The notes under the pieces: generated by a model
The model's input: only the letters and a program-made list of their open reading frames with translations
What the model was told of the DNA's origin: nothing
Database searches by the model: none
Made by a program: the position numbers and the translations under genes
Part shown: positions 1 to 9,660 of the stretch, piece after piece
Layout of the letters: each line of letters begins with the position of its first letter
Numbering within the stretch: position 1 is the first letter of the stretch
Assembly: GCA_945869195.1 (NCBI GenBank)
Contig: CAMBNV010000005.1
Location: 62,001 to 126,000 of the forward strand
Reading direction: 5' to 3'
Origin: Gemmatimonas phototrophica
GTDB taxonomy: Bacteria; Gemmatimonadota; Gemmatimonadetes; Gemmatimonadales; Gemmatimonadaceae
DNA: 64,000 nt

Positions 1-63
1 CCGGCGGTGGGGCTCTGCTTGGAGGAGGTCACCTATCCCGCCGACCTGTACCTGACGCCCTGA
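1..63 (+). CDS. truA: tRNA pseudouridine synthase A, C-terminal end (partial)
   Basis: Only the last 20 codons are in the window. They read through GLCLEEVTYPADLYLTP to a TGA at 61-63. The GL-L-EV-YP pattern is the usual C-terminal strand of TruA, which makes pseudouridine at positions 38-40 of tRNA anticodon arms. The stop codon overlaps the next start (TGATG), so the two genes are probably co-transcribed. The call rests on a short stretch and is moderately sure. Confidence 0.6.
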   Translation, partial: PAVGLCLEEVTYPADLYLTP

Positions 64-728
64 TGCGCATTTACCTCGCCACCGTCGCCGCGAACGAGAT
101 CCGCTGGGCCTCTGCCGCCGGGCTGATCGACGGCGTCGTCGCGACACCGTCGATCCTCGCCACGGAGTTACCCCACGCGGACCCACGCGAGGTGCTCGCC
201 GAGCTCGCCGAGCGTACGTCGCTTCCGATTTTCGCGAGCGTGCCCTCCGTGGACGCCACCGATATCGCACGCCTGGGCAAGACACTTTCGCGGGTTGCCG
301 AACAGGTCATCGTGGCCGTCCCTTGCGTGGAGGACGCACTCCCGGCGATCCGGCGCCTCTCCAGCGACGGCGTACGCGTCGCCGCGACCCTTGTGCACTC
401 GGTGGCGCAGGGCCTGCTGGCTGCCAAGGCCGGCGCGGCGCACGTCGTCGTACCCGTAGACGCGCTCGAGGCCGTTGGTCATGCGGCCGACGCGGTCATC
501 CGCGGACTCCGCGACCTGCTCGACCGATCTGCGTACGAGTGCGACGTGGTCGCGGCAGGAGCGCCGAGCGCGGCTCGGTTCGCTGAACTCGCGGCCGCGG
601 GCGCCGACGCCGCAGTCGTCACCCCTGCGGCCTTGCGCGCCTTCCTGCAGCATCCGCTCACTGATCGAGGACTCGACCGATTCCTCGGCGACATCACTCG
701 GCGCGCGAAACCGCGCCGCACCAAGTGA
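63..728 (+). CDS. Transaldolase/fructose-6-phosphate aldolase-like protein, active site lost
   Basis: The 221-residue protein aligns without gaps over about 136 residues with small transaldolases of the FSA/TalC family (about 220 aa): YLAT near residue 4, the LIDGVVATPS turn near 21, VIVAVP near 82 and the QGLLAAKAGA helix near 116. The residues that carry the chemistry are changed. The family Asp6 is Ala6, Asn28 is Thr28, the Schiff-base Lys85 is Ala85 and the phosphate-binding Arg134 is Ala134. The fold therefore looks retained, but aldolase or transaldolase activity is unlikely. The ATG overlaps the truA stop; purB follows after 118 nt. The actual role is unknown. Confidence 0.75.
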   Translation: MRIYLATVAANEIRWASAAGLIDGVVATPSILATELPHADPREVLAELAERTSLPIFASVPSVDATDIARLGKTLSRVAEQVIVAVPCVEDALPAIRRLSSDGVRVAATLVHSVAQGLLAAKAGAAHVVVPVDALEAVGHAADAVIRGLRDLLDRSAYECDVVAAGAPSAARFAELAAAGADAAVVTPAALRAFLQHPLTDRGLDRFLGDITRRAKPRRTK

Positions 729-846
729 AGACTCACCGAGCGCGCTCGCGTCGTCGGGTTGCCGTCGCGCACGACAGCGACCGCAGTCCCCACCGACTGT
801 TTATCGAGCGGACTCGCACCGTCTCTTTCACTGAGCTCCGCCTCTC

Positions 847-2280
847 ATGACGCACGCCCAGTATCGCTCCCCGCTCGCCGAACGCTACGCCTCAGCGGCG
901 ATGCTCGAGCTGTTCAGTCCACAGACCCGTCACGGTCTCTGGCGCCGACTCTGGCTCGCACTCGCCGAGGGGGAACAAGCCTTAGGCGTCGCGATACCGG
1001 AACAGGCGCTCGTTGAGATGCGGGCGCACCTCGACGATATCGACTTCAGCAAGGTCGCCGAGTACGAGAAGCGCTTCCGGCACGACGTGATGGCACATGT
1101 GCATGCCTTCGGCGAGGTCGCACCCGCGGCGAAGGGCGTGATCCATCTCGGGGCGACGAGCTGCTTCGTCACCGACAACGGCGACCTGATCCAGATGCGC
1201 CGCGGCCTCGAACTACTGCGCGGACGTGTGATCGCCCTACTCAGGACGCTTGCCACCTTTGCGCGCACGTGGCGCGACCAACCGACGCTCGGGTACACGC
1301 ACCTGCAGGCGGCGCAACTCACGACCGTAGGCAAGCGCGCCACCCTGTGGATGCAAGACCTGGTCCTCGACCTCGCCGACCTCGATCACCGCCTAGCGAC
1401 TCTCCCGCTTCGGGGCGTGAAGGGAACGACCGGAACGCAAGCGAGTTTTCTTGAGCTCTTTGGCGGCGATCACGACAAGGTCCGCGCACTCGACTCGCAG
1501 GTGTGTCACGCCATGGGATTTGCACAGGCAATCCCGGTGAGTGGCCAGACGTACTCCCGCAAACTTGACGCCCACGTGCTCGACGTCGTGGCCGGGATCG
1601 CGACGAGCGCGGCAAAGTTCGCGAGCGACATGAGGATGTTGCAGTCGTTCGGCGAGATCGAGGAACCGTTCGAGACGGACCAGATTGGCTCGTCGGCGAT
1701 GGCGTACAAGCGCAATCCGATGCGCTCGGAGCGGATCAACTCGCTCGCGCGGTTTGTCCAGCAGGTGGCCGGCACCGCCAATCAGACGCATGCTGTGCAG
1801 TATTTCGAGCGAACCCTCGATGACTCGGCCATCCGACGGATTGTAATTCCCGAGGCGTTCCTCGCGACGGATGCGATTCTCATTCTCATGGAGAATATTG
1901 CCATCGGACTCGAGGTGCACCCCGCACGAATCCGCCAGCGCATCAACGAAGAGTTGCCGTTCATGGCGACCGAATCGCTCATCGTGCGCGCCGTGCAGGC
2001 CGGAGGAGACCGGCAGGAGGCGCACGAGGTGATCCGCCGCCACTCGATCGCCACGGCGCGGGCCATGAAGGACGAGGGAAAGCCGAACGACCTACTCGAG
2101 CGCCTCGCCGCCGACCCGCTCTTCCCGGTCGCAAGCGACGTCTTGCGCCGCGTGACCGACGCGTCGGAGTTCATCGGCCGCTCTGCGCACCAGGTCGACG
2201 ACTTTCTCGCCGAGGTGATCGGACCGATCCTCGTCGCAGCGGGTGAGGGCGGACCCGCGCGCGAGGAAGTGCGCGTATGA
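847..2280 (+). CDS. purB: Adenylosuccinate lyase
   Basis: This 477-residue enzyme removes fumarate from SAICAR and from adenylosuccinate, acting twice in purine synthesis. The N-terminus (SPLAERYAS), the [12 protein letters not shown] and CFVTDNGD blocks and the flexible fumarase-superfamily loop [11 protein letters not shown] at residues 281-291 are all present; Ser282/Ser283 lie where the catalytic serine sits. It resembles the longer form of the enzyme that includes the human one. It is the first recognisable gene of the purine operon. Its last four bases (ATGA) are shared with the purC start. No clear sigma70 promoter is visible in the 118 nt upstream. Confidence 0.95.
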   Translation: MTHAQYRSPLAERYASAAMLELFSPQTRHGLWRRLWLALAEGEQALGVAIPEQALVEMRAHLDDIDFSKVAEYEKRFRHDVMAHVHAFGEVAPAAKGVIHLGATSCFVTDNGDLIQMRRGLELLRGRVIALLRTLATFARTWRDQPTLGYTHLQAAQLTTVGKRATLWMQDLVLDLADLDHRLATLPLRGVKGTTGTQASFLELFGGDHDKVRALDSQVCHAMGFAQAIPVSGQTYSRKLDAHVLDVVAGIATSAAKFASDMRMLQSFGEIEEPFETDQIGSSAMAYKRNPMRSERINSLARFVQQVAGTANQTHAVQYFERTLDDSAIRRIVIPEAFLATDAILILMENIAIGLEVHPARIRQRINEELPFMATESLIVRAVQAGGDRQEAHEVIRRHSIATARAMKDEGKPNDLLERLAADPLFPVASDVLRRVTDASEFIGRSAHQVDDFLAEVIGPILVAAGEGGPAREEVRV

Positions 2281-3209
2281 GCCCGCTGCTCGTGGGCGAG
2301 ACGCGCCTCCCGTTGCCGCTGCTCCGTCGCGGCAAGGTGCGCGATGTCTACGAGGTGGACGACGCACGACTGCTGCTCGTCGCGAGCGACCGTGTGAGCG
2401 CATTCGATGTCGTGATGCGTGAGCTCGTCCCGCACAAGGGCGCGGTACTCACACAGATGACCGCGTGGTGGCTGCGCCGCTTTGAGTCCGACGTCGGGCA
2501 CCACATGCTCTCGTGCGACGTCAGTGAGATCGTCCGCGCGGTGCCGGCGATCGCGATGCATCGCGACGAGTTGTCGGGGCGCGCGATGCTCTGCCGTCGC
2601 ACGGAGGTGTTCCCCGTCGAATGCGTCGTGCGCGGATACCTCTCGGGGTCGGCGTGGAAAGAGTACGCCGCGGCGGGTACCCTGGCGGGTGATCGCCTGC
2701 CGAACGGGCTCCGCGAGAGCGACCGGCTTGACCCGCCGCTCTTCAGTCCCGCGACCAAAGCGGTGACAGGGCACGACGAGAACATCACGCTGGCGCAGAT
2801 GGTCCTGCTGGTCGGTGCCGAGCCGGCGATCACGCTGGAGCGCCTCGCTCGCCTCATTTACGAACGGGGCCGTGAGATCGCGGGAGCGCGCGGCATCATG
2901 ATCGCCGACACCAAGTTCGAGTTCGGACGCGCAGCGGACGGTCAGATCCTGCTGATCGACGAATGCCTAACGCCCGACAGCTCACGATTCTGGCCGGTGG
3001 ACCGCTATGAGGCTGGCCACGGTCAACCAAGCTTCGACAAGCAACCTTTGCGTGACTGGCTCGACGCCGAACGTCGGGCCGGACGGTGGAAGGGCAACGC
3101 CCCACCTCCCACGCTGCCGGACGAGGTCATCGCCGCGACGAGCGCGCGCTACCTTGAGGCCTTCGAACGCCTCACCGGTTCCCCCCTCGACCTGACTCTC
3201 CTCCCGTGA
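2277..3209 (+). CDS. purC: Phosphoribosylaminoimidazole-succinocarboxamide synthase
   Basis: SAICAR synthetase joins CAIR and aspartate using ATP. The 310-residue length and the opening [20 protein letters not shown], the SAFD motif, the [16 protein letters not shown] block and the [13 protein letters not shown] block mark the longer, yeast ADE1-like branch. It starts with ATG inside the purB stop (ATGA) and ends inside the GTG start of psd, so translation is probably coupled on both sides. Its product is the substrate of the purB enzyme encoded just upstream. Confidence 0.95.
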   Translation: MSPLLVGETRLPLPLLRRGKVRDVYEVDDARLLLVASDRVSAFDVVMRELVPHKGAVLTQMTAWWLRRFESDVGHHMLSCDVSEIVRAVPAIAMHRDELSGRAMLCRRTEVFPVECVVRGYLSGSAWKEYAAAGTLAGDRLPNGLRESDRLDPPLFSPATKAVTGHDENITLAQMVLLVGAEPAITLERLARLIYERGREIAGARGIMIADTKFEFGRAADGQILLIDECLTPDSSRFWPVDRYEAGHGQPSFDKQPLRDWLDAERRAGRWKGNAPPPTLPDEVIAATSARYLEAFERLTGSPLDLTLLP

Positions 3210-3856
3210 ACTTCGCCCGCGAAGGGATCCCGTTCATTCTGATCGCCTTGGCGATCGCCGCCGCCGGCTACATCGCCGCACTCGCCCGCCGCTCGTGGCC
3301 CCTCTGGCTGCTCGCGTTCGTGCTCACGCTCCTCGTGCTCTGGGTGGCGTACTTCTTCCGCGACCCAGAGCGCGCTGGCCCTCGCGGTGAGTCGCTCGTG
3401 ATATCGCCGGCCGACGGCCGAGTGATCGAGATCAAGGAGGTGGACGAGCCTGCTTTCCTTCACGGGCGCGCGATCCGCATCTCGGTCTTCATGAACGTCT
3501 TTAACGTCCATGTGAATCGGTATCCTGTCGCGGGCACCGTCGCTTATGTGCACTACAACCCAGGCAAGTTCCTCAATGCCGCTGCCGAAAAAGCCTCGCT
3601 TGAGAACGAACAGAGCTCGGTGGGAGTGCAGACGACACGGCACCGTGTGCTCTTTCGGCAGATCGCCGGCCTCATCGCCCGTCGCATCGTCACGTACAGC
3701 CGCGTTGGGGATGAGGCCGAACAGGGCGAACGCATGGGACTGATCCGATTTGGATCGCGCGTGGATGTGTTCGTGCCGGTGGGCAGCATCATCAAAGTCC
3801 AGCTCGGCGAACGGCCGGTCGCTGGGACGACCGTGTTGGCGGAACTCCCGCAATGA
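3206..3856 (+). CDS. psd: Phosphatidylserine decarboxylase proenzyme (short type)
   Basis: The enzyme converts phosphatidylserine to phosphatidylethanolamine at the inner membrane. It matches the short Psd family at 216 aa: two hydrophobic segments near residues 7-25 and 30-48, the FRDP block, SPADGRV, and the [10 protein letters not shown] block. Autocleavage is predicted between Gly183 and Ser184 in RFGSRVD, turning Ser184 into the pyruvoyl cofactor. The start is GTG, overlapping the purC stop (GTGA). It is followed by pssA, which makes its substrate, also with a 4-nt overlap. Both sit inside the purine operon. Confidence 0.93.
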   Translation: MNFAREGIPFILIALAIAAAGYIAALARRSWPLWLLAFVLTLLVLWVAYFFRDPERAGPRGESLVISPADGRVIEIKEVDEPAFLHGRAIRISVFMNVFNVHVNRYPVAGTVAYVHYNPGKFLNAAAEKASLENEQSSVGVQTTRHRVLFRQIAGLIARRIVTYSRVGDEAEQGERMGLIRFGSRVDVFVPVGSIIKVQLGERPVAGTTVLAELPQ

Positions 3857-4662
3857 GGCGTCCTCGCTTTCCCCGCCCTTCGCTCGTGATGCTGCCGAAC
3901 GGGTTCACGCTCGCGAACCTCTTTTTCGGAATTTTCGCGATCGTCTCGGCGTCGCGCGGCCAGCATGTCCAAGCCGGCTGGTACATCGTGCTCGGCGCGT
4001 TTTGCGACGCGATCGACGGGCGGATTGCGCGCGCGATGAATTCAGGGAGCGCGTTCGGTGAGGAACTCGACTCGTTGGTCGACGCGATCTCCTTCGGACT
4101 CGCGCCGGCGCTCATGATGTACTTCGCCGTGCTGCGCGACACCGGCTGGGACTGGCTCTTCGTCTTCATTTTTTGCGCTGCCGCCGTGATGCGTCTGGCG
4201 CGATTCAACGTGGAAGAGGCCGGCGCGACGAAGAAGTCGTCTTATTTCAAGGGATTACCGAGCCCGGCCGCGGGCGGCACCCTTGCGACCTATTACTGGT
4301 TCAGTCAGACGCCGCTCTACAATCATTTCTTCATCGATTGGCCCTGGGAGACCATCATGCGATATCTGATGCTCGCACTGGCCGGTCTGATGATCAGCGA
4401 CGTCCCCTACCCTGCCTGGCCGAAGTTCAGCTTCCGCACGCTCCATGGCATACTCGGGATCACCGTGCTCTTCTCGGCGGTTTTCGCGCTCTTCTTCCTG
4501 CCACGGGAGTTCTTCTTCCCGGTCGGCGTGATCTACGTGGTTACGGGCATCGTGCTCGCGATCCTCCGCAATGTGTTCGAACTCCCTCCCCCATTCGCCG
4601 ATACGCCTGAGAGCGTGGGCGATGACGAGGACGACCTCTCTCCCCAGGGTACCCGCCAGTGA
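3853..4662 (+). CDS. pssA: CDP-diacylglycerol--serine O-phosphatidyltransferase
   Basis: This integral membrane enzyme makes phosphatidylserine from CDP-diacylglycerol and serine, the step before Psd. The CDP-alcohol phosphotransferase motif is complete: Asp52, Asp55-Gly56, Ala59-Arg60, then Gly69, Asp73 and Asp77 with canonical spacing. Several hydrophobic segments flank it. The 269-residue length suits type II PssA. The ATG overlaps the psd stop by four bases and the gene's own stop overlaps the GTG of purS. The serine preference is supported by the psd partner. Confidence 0.92.
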   Translation: MRRPRFPRPSLVMLPNGFTLANLFFGIFAIVSASRGQHVQAGWYIVLGAFCDAIDGRIARAMNSGSAFGEELDSLVDAISFGLAPALMMYFAVLRDTGWDWLFVFIFCAAAVMRLARFNVEEAGATKKSSYFKGLPSPAAGGTLATYYWFSQTPLYNHFFIDWPWETIMRYLMLALAGLMISDVPYPAWPKFSFRTLHGILGITVLFSAVFALFFLPREFFFPVGVIYVVTGIVLAILRNVFELPPPFADTPESVGDDEDDLSPQGTRQ

Positions 4663-4916
4663 CGCGGTTCCGTGTCTCCGTGCATATCGTCCCGCGCAAG
4701 GGACTACTCGATCCGCAAGGCAAAGCCGTTGCTGACGCCCTCCACACGCTGGGGTTTCCGACGGTCACTGATGTGCACGTCGGCCGCCACCTCGTAATCG
4801 AGACGAGTGCGAGCGATGCGCGCCAGGCGGAGGAGTCCGTGCGAGACATGTGCTCGCGCCTGCTCGCCAACCCGGTGACTGAGGACTTTGAGATCGCCGC
4901 GGTGGTCGCCGCATGA
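4659..4916 (+). CDS. purS: Phosphoribosylformylglycinamidine synthase subunit PurS
   Basis: PurS is the small bridging subunit of the three-part FGAM synthase (PurS-PurQ-PurL). The 85-residue product has the typical PRKGLLDPQGKAV opening and the VTDVHVGRH strand. It starts at GTG in the pssA stop (GTGA). Its presence fits the small PurL encoded downstream, which needs separate PurQ and PurS subunits. purQ follows after 7 nt. Confidence 0.93.
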   Translation: MTRFRVSVHIVPRKGLLDPQGKAVADALHTLGFPTVTDVHVGRHLVIETSASDARQAEESVRDMCSRLLANPVTEDFEIAAVVAA

Positions 4917-4923
4917 GGGTCGC

Positions 4924-5616
4924 ATGAAGGTCGGCGTCATTTCCTTTCCGGGGTCCAACTGCGACGAGGACGCGCTCCTCGCCGTAGTCGAGCAACTCGA
5001 CGAGGAGGCCGTTCTCCTCTGGCACAAGGATCATGACCTACAGGGAGCGGATGTCGTCATCCTTCCAGGTGGTTTCAGCTACGGTGACTATTTGCGCTCC
5101 GGAGCGATCGCGCGCTTCTCGCCGATCATGCACGAAGTCGTTGCACACGCCAAACGCGGCGGTCCGGTGATTGGCATCTGTAACGGCTTCCAGATCGCCT
5201 GCGAAGCGGGGCTGTTGCCGGGAGCGCTTCTCCGCAATCAGAGCCTCCAGTTCCGTTCCATGTCGGTAACGATCCGCGTCGAGAGCACCGCGACCGCCTT
5301 CACTCGTGCAGCGGTCAACGGCCGCCTCCTTACTATGCCGATCGCACACGGAGACGGCCGCTACACAGCAGACGCTACGACACTCGATCAGCTCGAAGGC
5401 GAAGGCCGCGTCGTTTTTCGATACGTCGATGCAGACGGGAATCCGACGGCGGCCGCCAATCCGAACGGAGCCATGCGCAACATCGCCGGAATCGCCAACG
5501 AGACGGGCACGATCGTCGGGCTCATGCCGCATCCGGAGCGGGCGATGGAAACGTTGCTCGGCTCGACCGATGGATTGGTGCTGTTCCAGTCGCTGTTGGC
5601 GGGGATGCCTGTGTGA
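4924..5616 (+). CDS. purQ: Phosphoribosylformylglycinamidine synthase glutaminase subunit
   Basis: PurQ is a class I glutamine amidotransferase that releases ammonia from glutamine for PurL. The start chosen is the ATG at 4924 (MKVGVISFPGSNCDED), preceded by GAGGG; an upstream in-frame ATG at 4888 would run into purS and adds residues foreign to the family. From 4924 the protein is 230 aa. The nucleophile is Cys86 in GICNGFQIA, and the other triad members are His203 and Glu205 in LMPHPERAM. The reading frame ends 252 nt before purL, the only sizeable break in this operon. Confidence 0.94.
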   Translation: MKVGVISFPGSNCDEDALLAVVEQLDEEAVLLWHKDHDLQGADVVILPGGFSYGDYLRSGAIARFSPIMHEVVAHAKRGGPVIGICNGFQIACEAGLLPGALLRNQSLQFRSMSVTIRVESTATAFTRAAVNGRLLTMPIAHGDGRYTADATTLDQLEGEGRVVFRYVDADGNPTAAANPNGAMRNIAGIANETGTIVGLMPHPERAMETLLGSTDGLVLFQSLLAGMPV

Positions 5617-5716
5617 ACGGCCGGTGGTAGATAGTCGGCAGGTCGCCTCGCTCTGACGCTACGCGCTGGCCGCCACCCTCTCCGTTCGATCCTCTCCTTT
5701 CTTCCATCTACTTTCC

Positions 5717-5884
5717 ATGCCCTCACAATACGCAGACGAGTACACGCTCCTACGAGATGCCGGGCTGTTCACGGCCGAGCCTGCACATCGCGACGCCGGC
5801 GAGATGACGAGGTCCGCGCACGCGCACGGCCGCACGGGGATCGCCCTCCTGTCAGAACATTGCAACGGATGGCGTCTCCGGTGA
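5717..5884 (+). other. Small ORF in the purQ-purL gap, possible remnant
   Basis: A 55-codon frame starts at ATG 5717 and overlaps the purL start in another frame. Its first 17 residues ([17 protein letters not shown], then F) resemble the N-terminus of GcvT/YgfZ-type folate-binding proteins, which commonly start with EY-LR--AGLF. After that the similarity stops. It could be the stub of a deleted ygfZ-like gene or a chance frame. The 100 nt before it (5617-5716) hold nothing I recognise. No Shine-Dalgarno sequence is evident. Confidence 0.25.
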
Positions 5885-8196
5885 CCACAGGAGCCACTCC
5901 CCGCCCCGGTGATCCAACGATCACGCCGGCGTTGGTCGCTGAGCATGGACTCACGAACGACGAGTACGACCGCCTCGTGACTATGCTCGACCGAACACCA
6001 ACATTCACGGAACTCGGCATCATCAGCGCACTCTGGAGCGAACACTGCTCCTACAAACACTCGCGGCCGGTGCTCAGAACGCTCCCGACGAAGGCACCAT
6101 GGGTGCTACAAGGACCGGGGGAGAACGCCGGAGTCATCAGCATCGGTGACGGATTGGCGGTCGCGTTCAAGATCGAGTCGCACAACCACCCCTCGGCAGT
6201 CGAGCCCTACCAGGGCGCTGCGACTGGCGTCGGGGGAATCTTGCGCGACGTCTTTACCATGGGGGCGCGCCCAATCGCGATGCTGAACTCGCTGCGTTTC
6301 GGTTCACTCGATACTCCTCGGGTGCGCTATCTCGTTGCCGGGGTCGTCAAAGGCATCGGCGACTACGGCAACTGTGTCGGGATTCCGACGGTTGCTGGCG
6401 ACGTGATGTTCGACCCCGCCTACGAAGGGAATCCCCTCGTGAACGCGATGTGCGTTGGCGTGCTGAAGGAAGAGGAGCTCATCCGCGCGAAAGCCGAAGG
6501 CGTTGGCAATCCGGTGATCGCCGTCGGCGCGCGCACGGGACGGGACGGCATCCATGGCGCCTCATTCGCCTCGGAAGATCTCTCTGAGGAGAGCGAGGCC
6601 AAACGGCCACGCGTGCAGGTAGGCGACCCGTTTACTGAGAAGCTGCTGCTCGAGGCATCGCTCGAGTTGATCAGATCGGGCCACATTGTCGCGATTCAGG
6701 ATATGGGTGCGGCGGGCCTCACGTCGAGCAGCGCTGAGATGGCCGAGCGCGGCGACGTGGGCGTCACGATCGACACCAAGAAGGTGCCGGTGCGCGAGAC
6801 GGGCATGACCCCGTACGAAATCCTCCTCAGCGAATCGCAGGAGCGGATGCTCGTGGTTGCCAAGCAGGGCCACGAGGAGGAGGTACGAACGATCCTCTTC
6901 AAGTGGGACCTCACCGCCGAGGTGATCGGCGAGGTCATTGCTGAACCCGTGTATCGGGTGACCGAAGGCGACCAGGTGGTCGCTGAGTTCCCTGGCACGC
7001 GACTCGTGACCGACTGTCCCCAGTACCATCCCGAGGCCAGGGAGAGTCCGGAGGCGGTCGCACGACGTGCGCGCGATGTGCATGCGATCGCACCGCTCCC
7101 GAGCGAGGCTGATCCCGCATGGACGCTCGAACGTCTCCTCATGGCTCCGACGATCGCGAGCAAGCACTGGATTCATCGGCAGTACGACTCCACCGTGCGG
7201 ACCAACACGGTCATCGGCCCGGGCCAGGCCGATGCAGCCGTGATCCGTATTCGCGGCACCAAGAAGGCGCTCGCGCTCAAGACTGACTGCAATGGGCGCT
7301 ATGTCTTTCTCGATCCGCGCGTCGGCGGACGGATCGCGGTCGCCGAAGCGGCACGCAATGTCGCGTGTACGGGTGCGACTCCCCGCGCGATCACCAACTG
7401 CCTCAACTTCGGGAATCCCAAGAAACCCGAAGTCTTCTTCCAGTTCCGCGAGGCGGTCTACGGCATGGGTGACGCCTGCCGTGCGCTGGAGACGCCAGTC
7501 ACCGGCGGCAATGTCTCGCTCTATAATGAAAATCCCCACGGCGCGATCTACCCGACGCCCGTGATTGGCATGGTCGGTGTCCTCGAGGACGTGGCGCACG
7601 CCACCCGCCTGAACTTCACCACCGCTGGCGATGCAATCGTCCTGTTCGGTGAGAACACCGACGAACTCGGCGGCTCGGAGTACCTTGCCTGGATCCACGG
7701 CGTCGTTGCCGGAGCACCGCCAGCCTGCGACCTCGAGCGAGAGAAGAGACTGATCGACGCGTTACTCGAGTCGATTCGCAGCGGCCTCGTTCGGTCCGCG
7801 CACGACTGTTCGGAGGGCGGCATCGCGGTCGCCATAGCCGAGAGCTGCATGGCCGATCGCGCGAAGGCCACCGGCGCCTCAATCGATCTCGGTGCCTGGA
7901 ACGCACTCCCCGCCCGCGCCCTACTCTTTGGCGAGGCGCAGGGCCGCGTGGTAATCTCTACGCCTGAAGCCGATCAGGTGCTCGCGATCGCGAAGCAGCA
8001 TGGCATCCCGGCTCGAGTGATCGGCGCCGTGACCGCCGCGAGTGACGGACTACGAATCACCACGGGCGCCACGACGCTCACCATGGCAACGGCGCGCATG
8101 GCGGAGGCCTACCACGAGGCGCTGCCGCGAGCGATGCAACAGGGGGCGGCCGAACCCGTCGCCCACGATCCAGCTCATATCGGAGTATCGGCCTAA
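5869..8196 (+). CDS. purL: Phosphoribosylformylglycinamidine synthase subunit PurL (small form)
   Basis: PurL is the ATP-dependent synthetase subunit making FGAM from FGAR. At 775 aa it is the small type that works with PurS and PurQ. The conserved blocks [34 protein letters not shown] and the duplicated AIR-synthase-like halves (second half with [12 protein letters not shown] and [10 protein letters not shown]) are present. The ATG at 5869 is chosen because the family starts shortly before the LTNDEY helix; TTG 5860 and GTG 5881 are possible alternatives, and no Shine-Dalgarno sequence decides between them. The stop overlaps the purF ATG (TAATG). Confidence 0.94.
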   Translation: MASPVTTGATPRPGDPTITPALVAEHGLTNDEYDRLVTMLDRTPTFTELGIISALWSEHCSYKHSRPVLRTLPTKAPWVLQGPGENAGVISIGDGLAVAFKIESHNHPSAVEPYQGAATGVGGILRDVFTMGARPIAMLNSLRFGSLDTPRVRYLVAGVVKGIGDYGNCVGIPTVAGDVMFDPAYEGNPLVNAMCVGVLKEEELIRAKAEGVGNPVIAVGARTGRDGIHGASFASEDLSEESEAKRPRVQVGDPFTEKLLLEASLELIRSGHIVAIQDMGAAGLTSSSAEMAERGDVGVTIDTKKVPVRETGMTPYEILLSESQERMLVVAKQGHEEEVRTILFKWDLTAEVIGEVIAEPVYRVTEGDQVVAEFPGTRLVTDCPQYHPEARESPEAVARRARDVHAIAPLPSEADPAWTLERLLMAPTIASKHWIHRQYDSTVRTNTVIGPGQADAAVIRIRGTKKALALKTDCNGRYVFLDPRVGGRIAVAEAARNVACTGATPRAITNCLNFGNPKKPEVFFQFREAVYGMGDACRALETPVTGGNVSLYNENPHGAIYPTPVIGMVGVLEDVAHATRLNFTTAGDAIVLFGENTDELGGSEYLAWIHGVVAGAPPACDLEREKRLIDALLESIRSGLVRSAHDCSEGGIAVAIAESCMADRAKATGASIDLGAWNALPARALLFGEAQGRVVISTPEADQVLAIAKQHGIPARVIGAVTAASDGLRITTGATTLTMATARMAEAYHEALPRAMQQGAAEPVAHDPAHIGVSA

Positions 8197-9572
8197 TGTG
8201 TGGGATTTTTGGAATCAGCGGTCATCCCGAGGCAGCGGCGATCACGCACCTCGGCCTCTACTCGTTACAGCACCGTGGCCAGGAGTCCGCCGGCATCGTC
8301 TCGACCAACGATGCCGGGGAGGTCCACGGCATTCGCGCCATGGGACTCGTGTCGGAACAGTTCTCCCCTGAGCGAATGCTGGAACTCGCTGGGCCCGTGG
8401 CACTCGGACATACCCGGTACTCCACGGCCGGGTCGAGCACGATCGAGAACGCCCAACCCGCGATGGTACGGTTCAAGGGTGGTCACATCGTCCTCGCGCA
8501 CAACGGCAACCTGACCAACGCGCCAGAAATCCGCAGCCAACTCGAGAACGAGGGCTCGATTTTCAGTTCGACCATGGACAGCGAGGTGATCGTCCATCGG
8601 CTCGCGAAGTCCAAAGCGGCGAGACCAGAGGAGAAGCTCGCCGAAGCGCTCGAAGGAGTTGAGGGCGCATACTCCTTGCTCGTGATGATCGGCACGACGC
8701 TCGTCGCGGCCCGTGATCCGTTTGGCTGGCGACCGCTCGTGATGGGGACCGTCAATGGAGCGGTCGTCTTCGCCTCCGAGACCTGTGCACTCGACATCAC
8801 GGGTGCCACCGTCGTGCGCGAGATTCAGCCGGGCGAGATCGTGGCCGTCGAGACCGATGGCACGAGTCGGACCTTGCAGCGCCAGGCGGCATCGCAGTTG
8901 CACCGCTGTGTTTTCGAGTACGTGTACTTCGCGCGCCCCGATTCGAAGGTGTTTGGCGGCTCGGTCGACCGAGCCCGCCGCGCACTCGGCCGACGACTCG
9001 CGCAGGAGCATCCCGCCCCCGGAGCGGACTTCGTCTTCTCCGTGCCGGATTCATCGAACTCCGCCGCCCTCGGTTTTGCTGAAGGGAGCGGAATCCCACT
9101 CGAGCTCGCGCTCATCCGGAACCACTACGTCGGACGCACCTTCATTCAACCTACGCAGAGTGGACGCGATGCGAAGGTCAAGGTGAAGTACAACGCCGTC
9201 CGCGAGATTCTCGAGGGAAAGTCGGTCGTGATGGTCGATGATTCCATCGTCCGCGGCACGACCACCAAGGGCCTTGTCGCACTCGTGCGGGCCGCCGGCG
9301 CGCGTGAGGTCCACATGCGCGTCTCCTCCCCGCCGATCACTGGTCCCTGCTACTATGGCATCGACACGCCCGATAAGGAGCAGTTGATCGCGGCCAACAA
9401 CAGTGTAGACGAGATCGCACGCAAGATCGGCGTCGACACCCTCGGATACATCTCGCTCGACGGCATGCTGCAGTCGGTCCCCAATGGGCCTGACGGCTTT
9501 TGCCATGCCTGCTTTAGCGGGCAGTACCCAACCAAGGCGCCGACCGTACCAGAGAAGCTCCGCCTCGGCTAG
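8196..9572 (+). CDS. purF: Amidophosphoribosyltransferase, predicted [4Fe-4S] type
   Basis: PurF makes 5-phosphoribosylamine from PRPP and glutamine, the first committed purine step. It starts directly MCGIFGI, so Cys2 becomes the N-terminal nucleophile after Met removal, with no propeptide. The PRPP-binding loop VVMVDDSIVRGTT is intact. Cys238, Cys385, Cys436 and Cys439 fall where the Bacillus subtilis enzyme binds its [4Fe-4S] cluster (C236, C382, C437, C440 of the mature protein), so a cluster is likely. Length is 458 aa. It is the last purine gene here and overlaps purL by 1 nt. Confidence 0.95.
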   Translation: MCGIFGISGHPEAAAITHLGLYSLQHRGQESAGIVSTNDAGEVHGIRAMGLVSEQFSPERMLELAGPVALGHTRYSTAGSSTIENAQPAMVRFKGGHIVLAHNGNLTNAPEIRSQLENEGSIFSSTMDSEVIVHRLAKSKAARPEEKLAEALEGVEGAYSLLVMIGTTLVAARDPFGWRPLVMGTVNGAVVFASETCALDITGATVVREIQPGEIVAVETDGTSRTLQRQAASQLHRCVFEYVYFARPDSKVFGGSVDRARRALGRRLAQEHPAPGADFVFSVPDSSNSAALGFAEGSGIPLELALIRNHYVGRTFIQPTQSGRDAKVKVKYNAVREILEGKSVVMVDDSIVRGTTTKGLVALVRAAGAREVHMRVSSPPITGPCYYGIDTPDKEQLIAANNSVDEIARKIGVDTLGYISLDGMLQSVPNGPDGFCHACFSGQYPTKAPTVPEKLRLG

Positions 9573-9660
9573 TCACTCCTCACCACCGTGGACGGTTCGG
9601 GGTGACGGCCTGATGTCGTCGTCCGGAACGGTCGGACCCGATTCCTCCCATATTTCCCAG

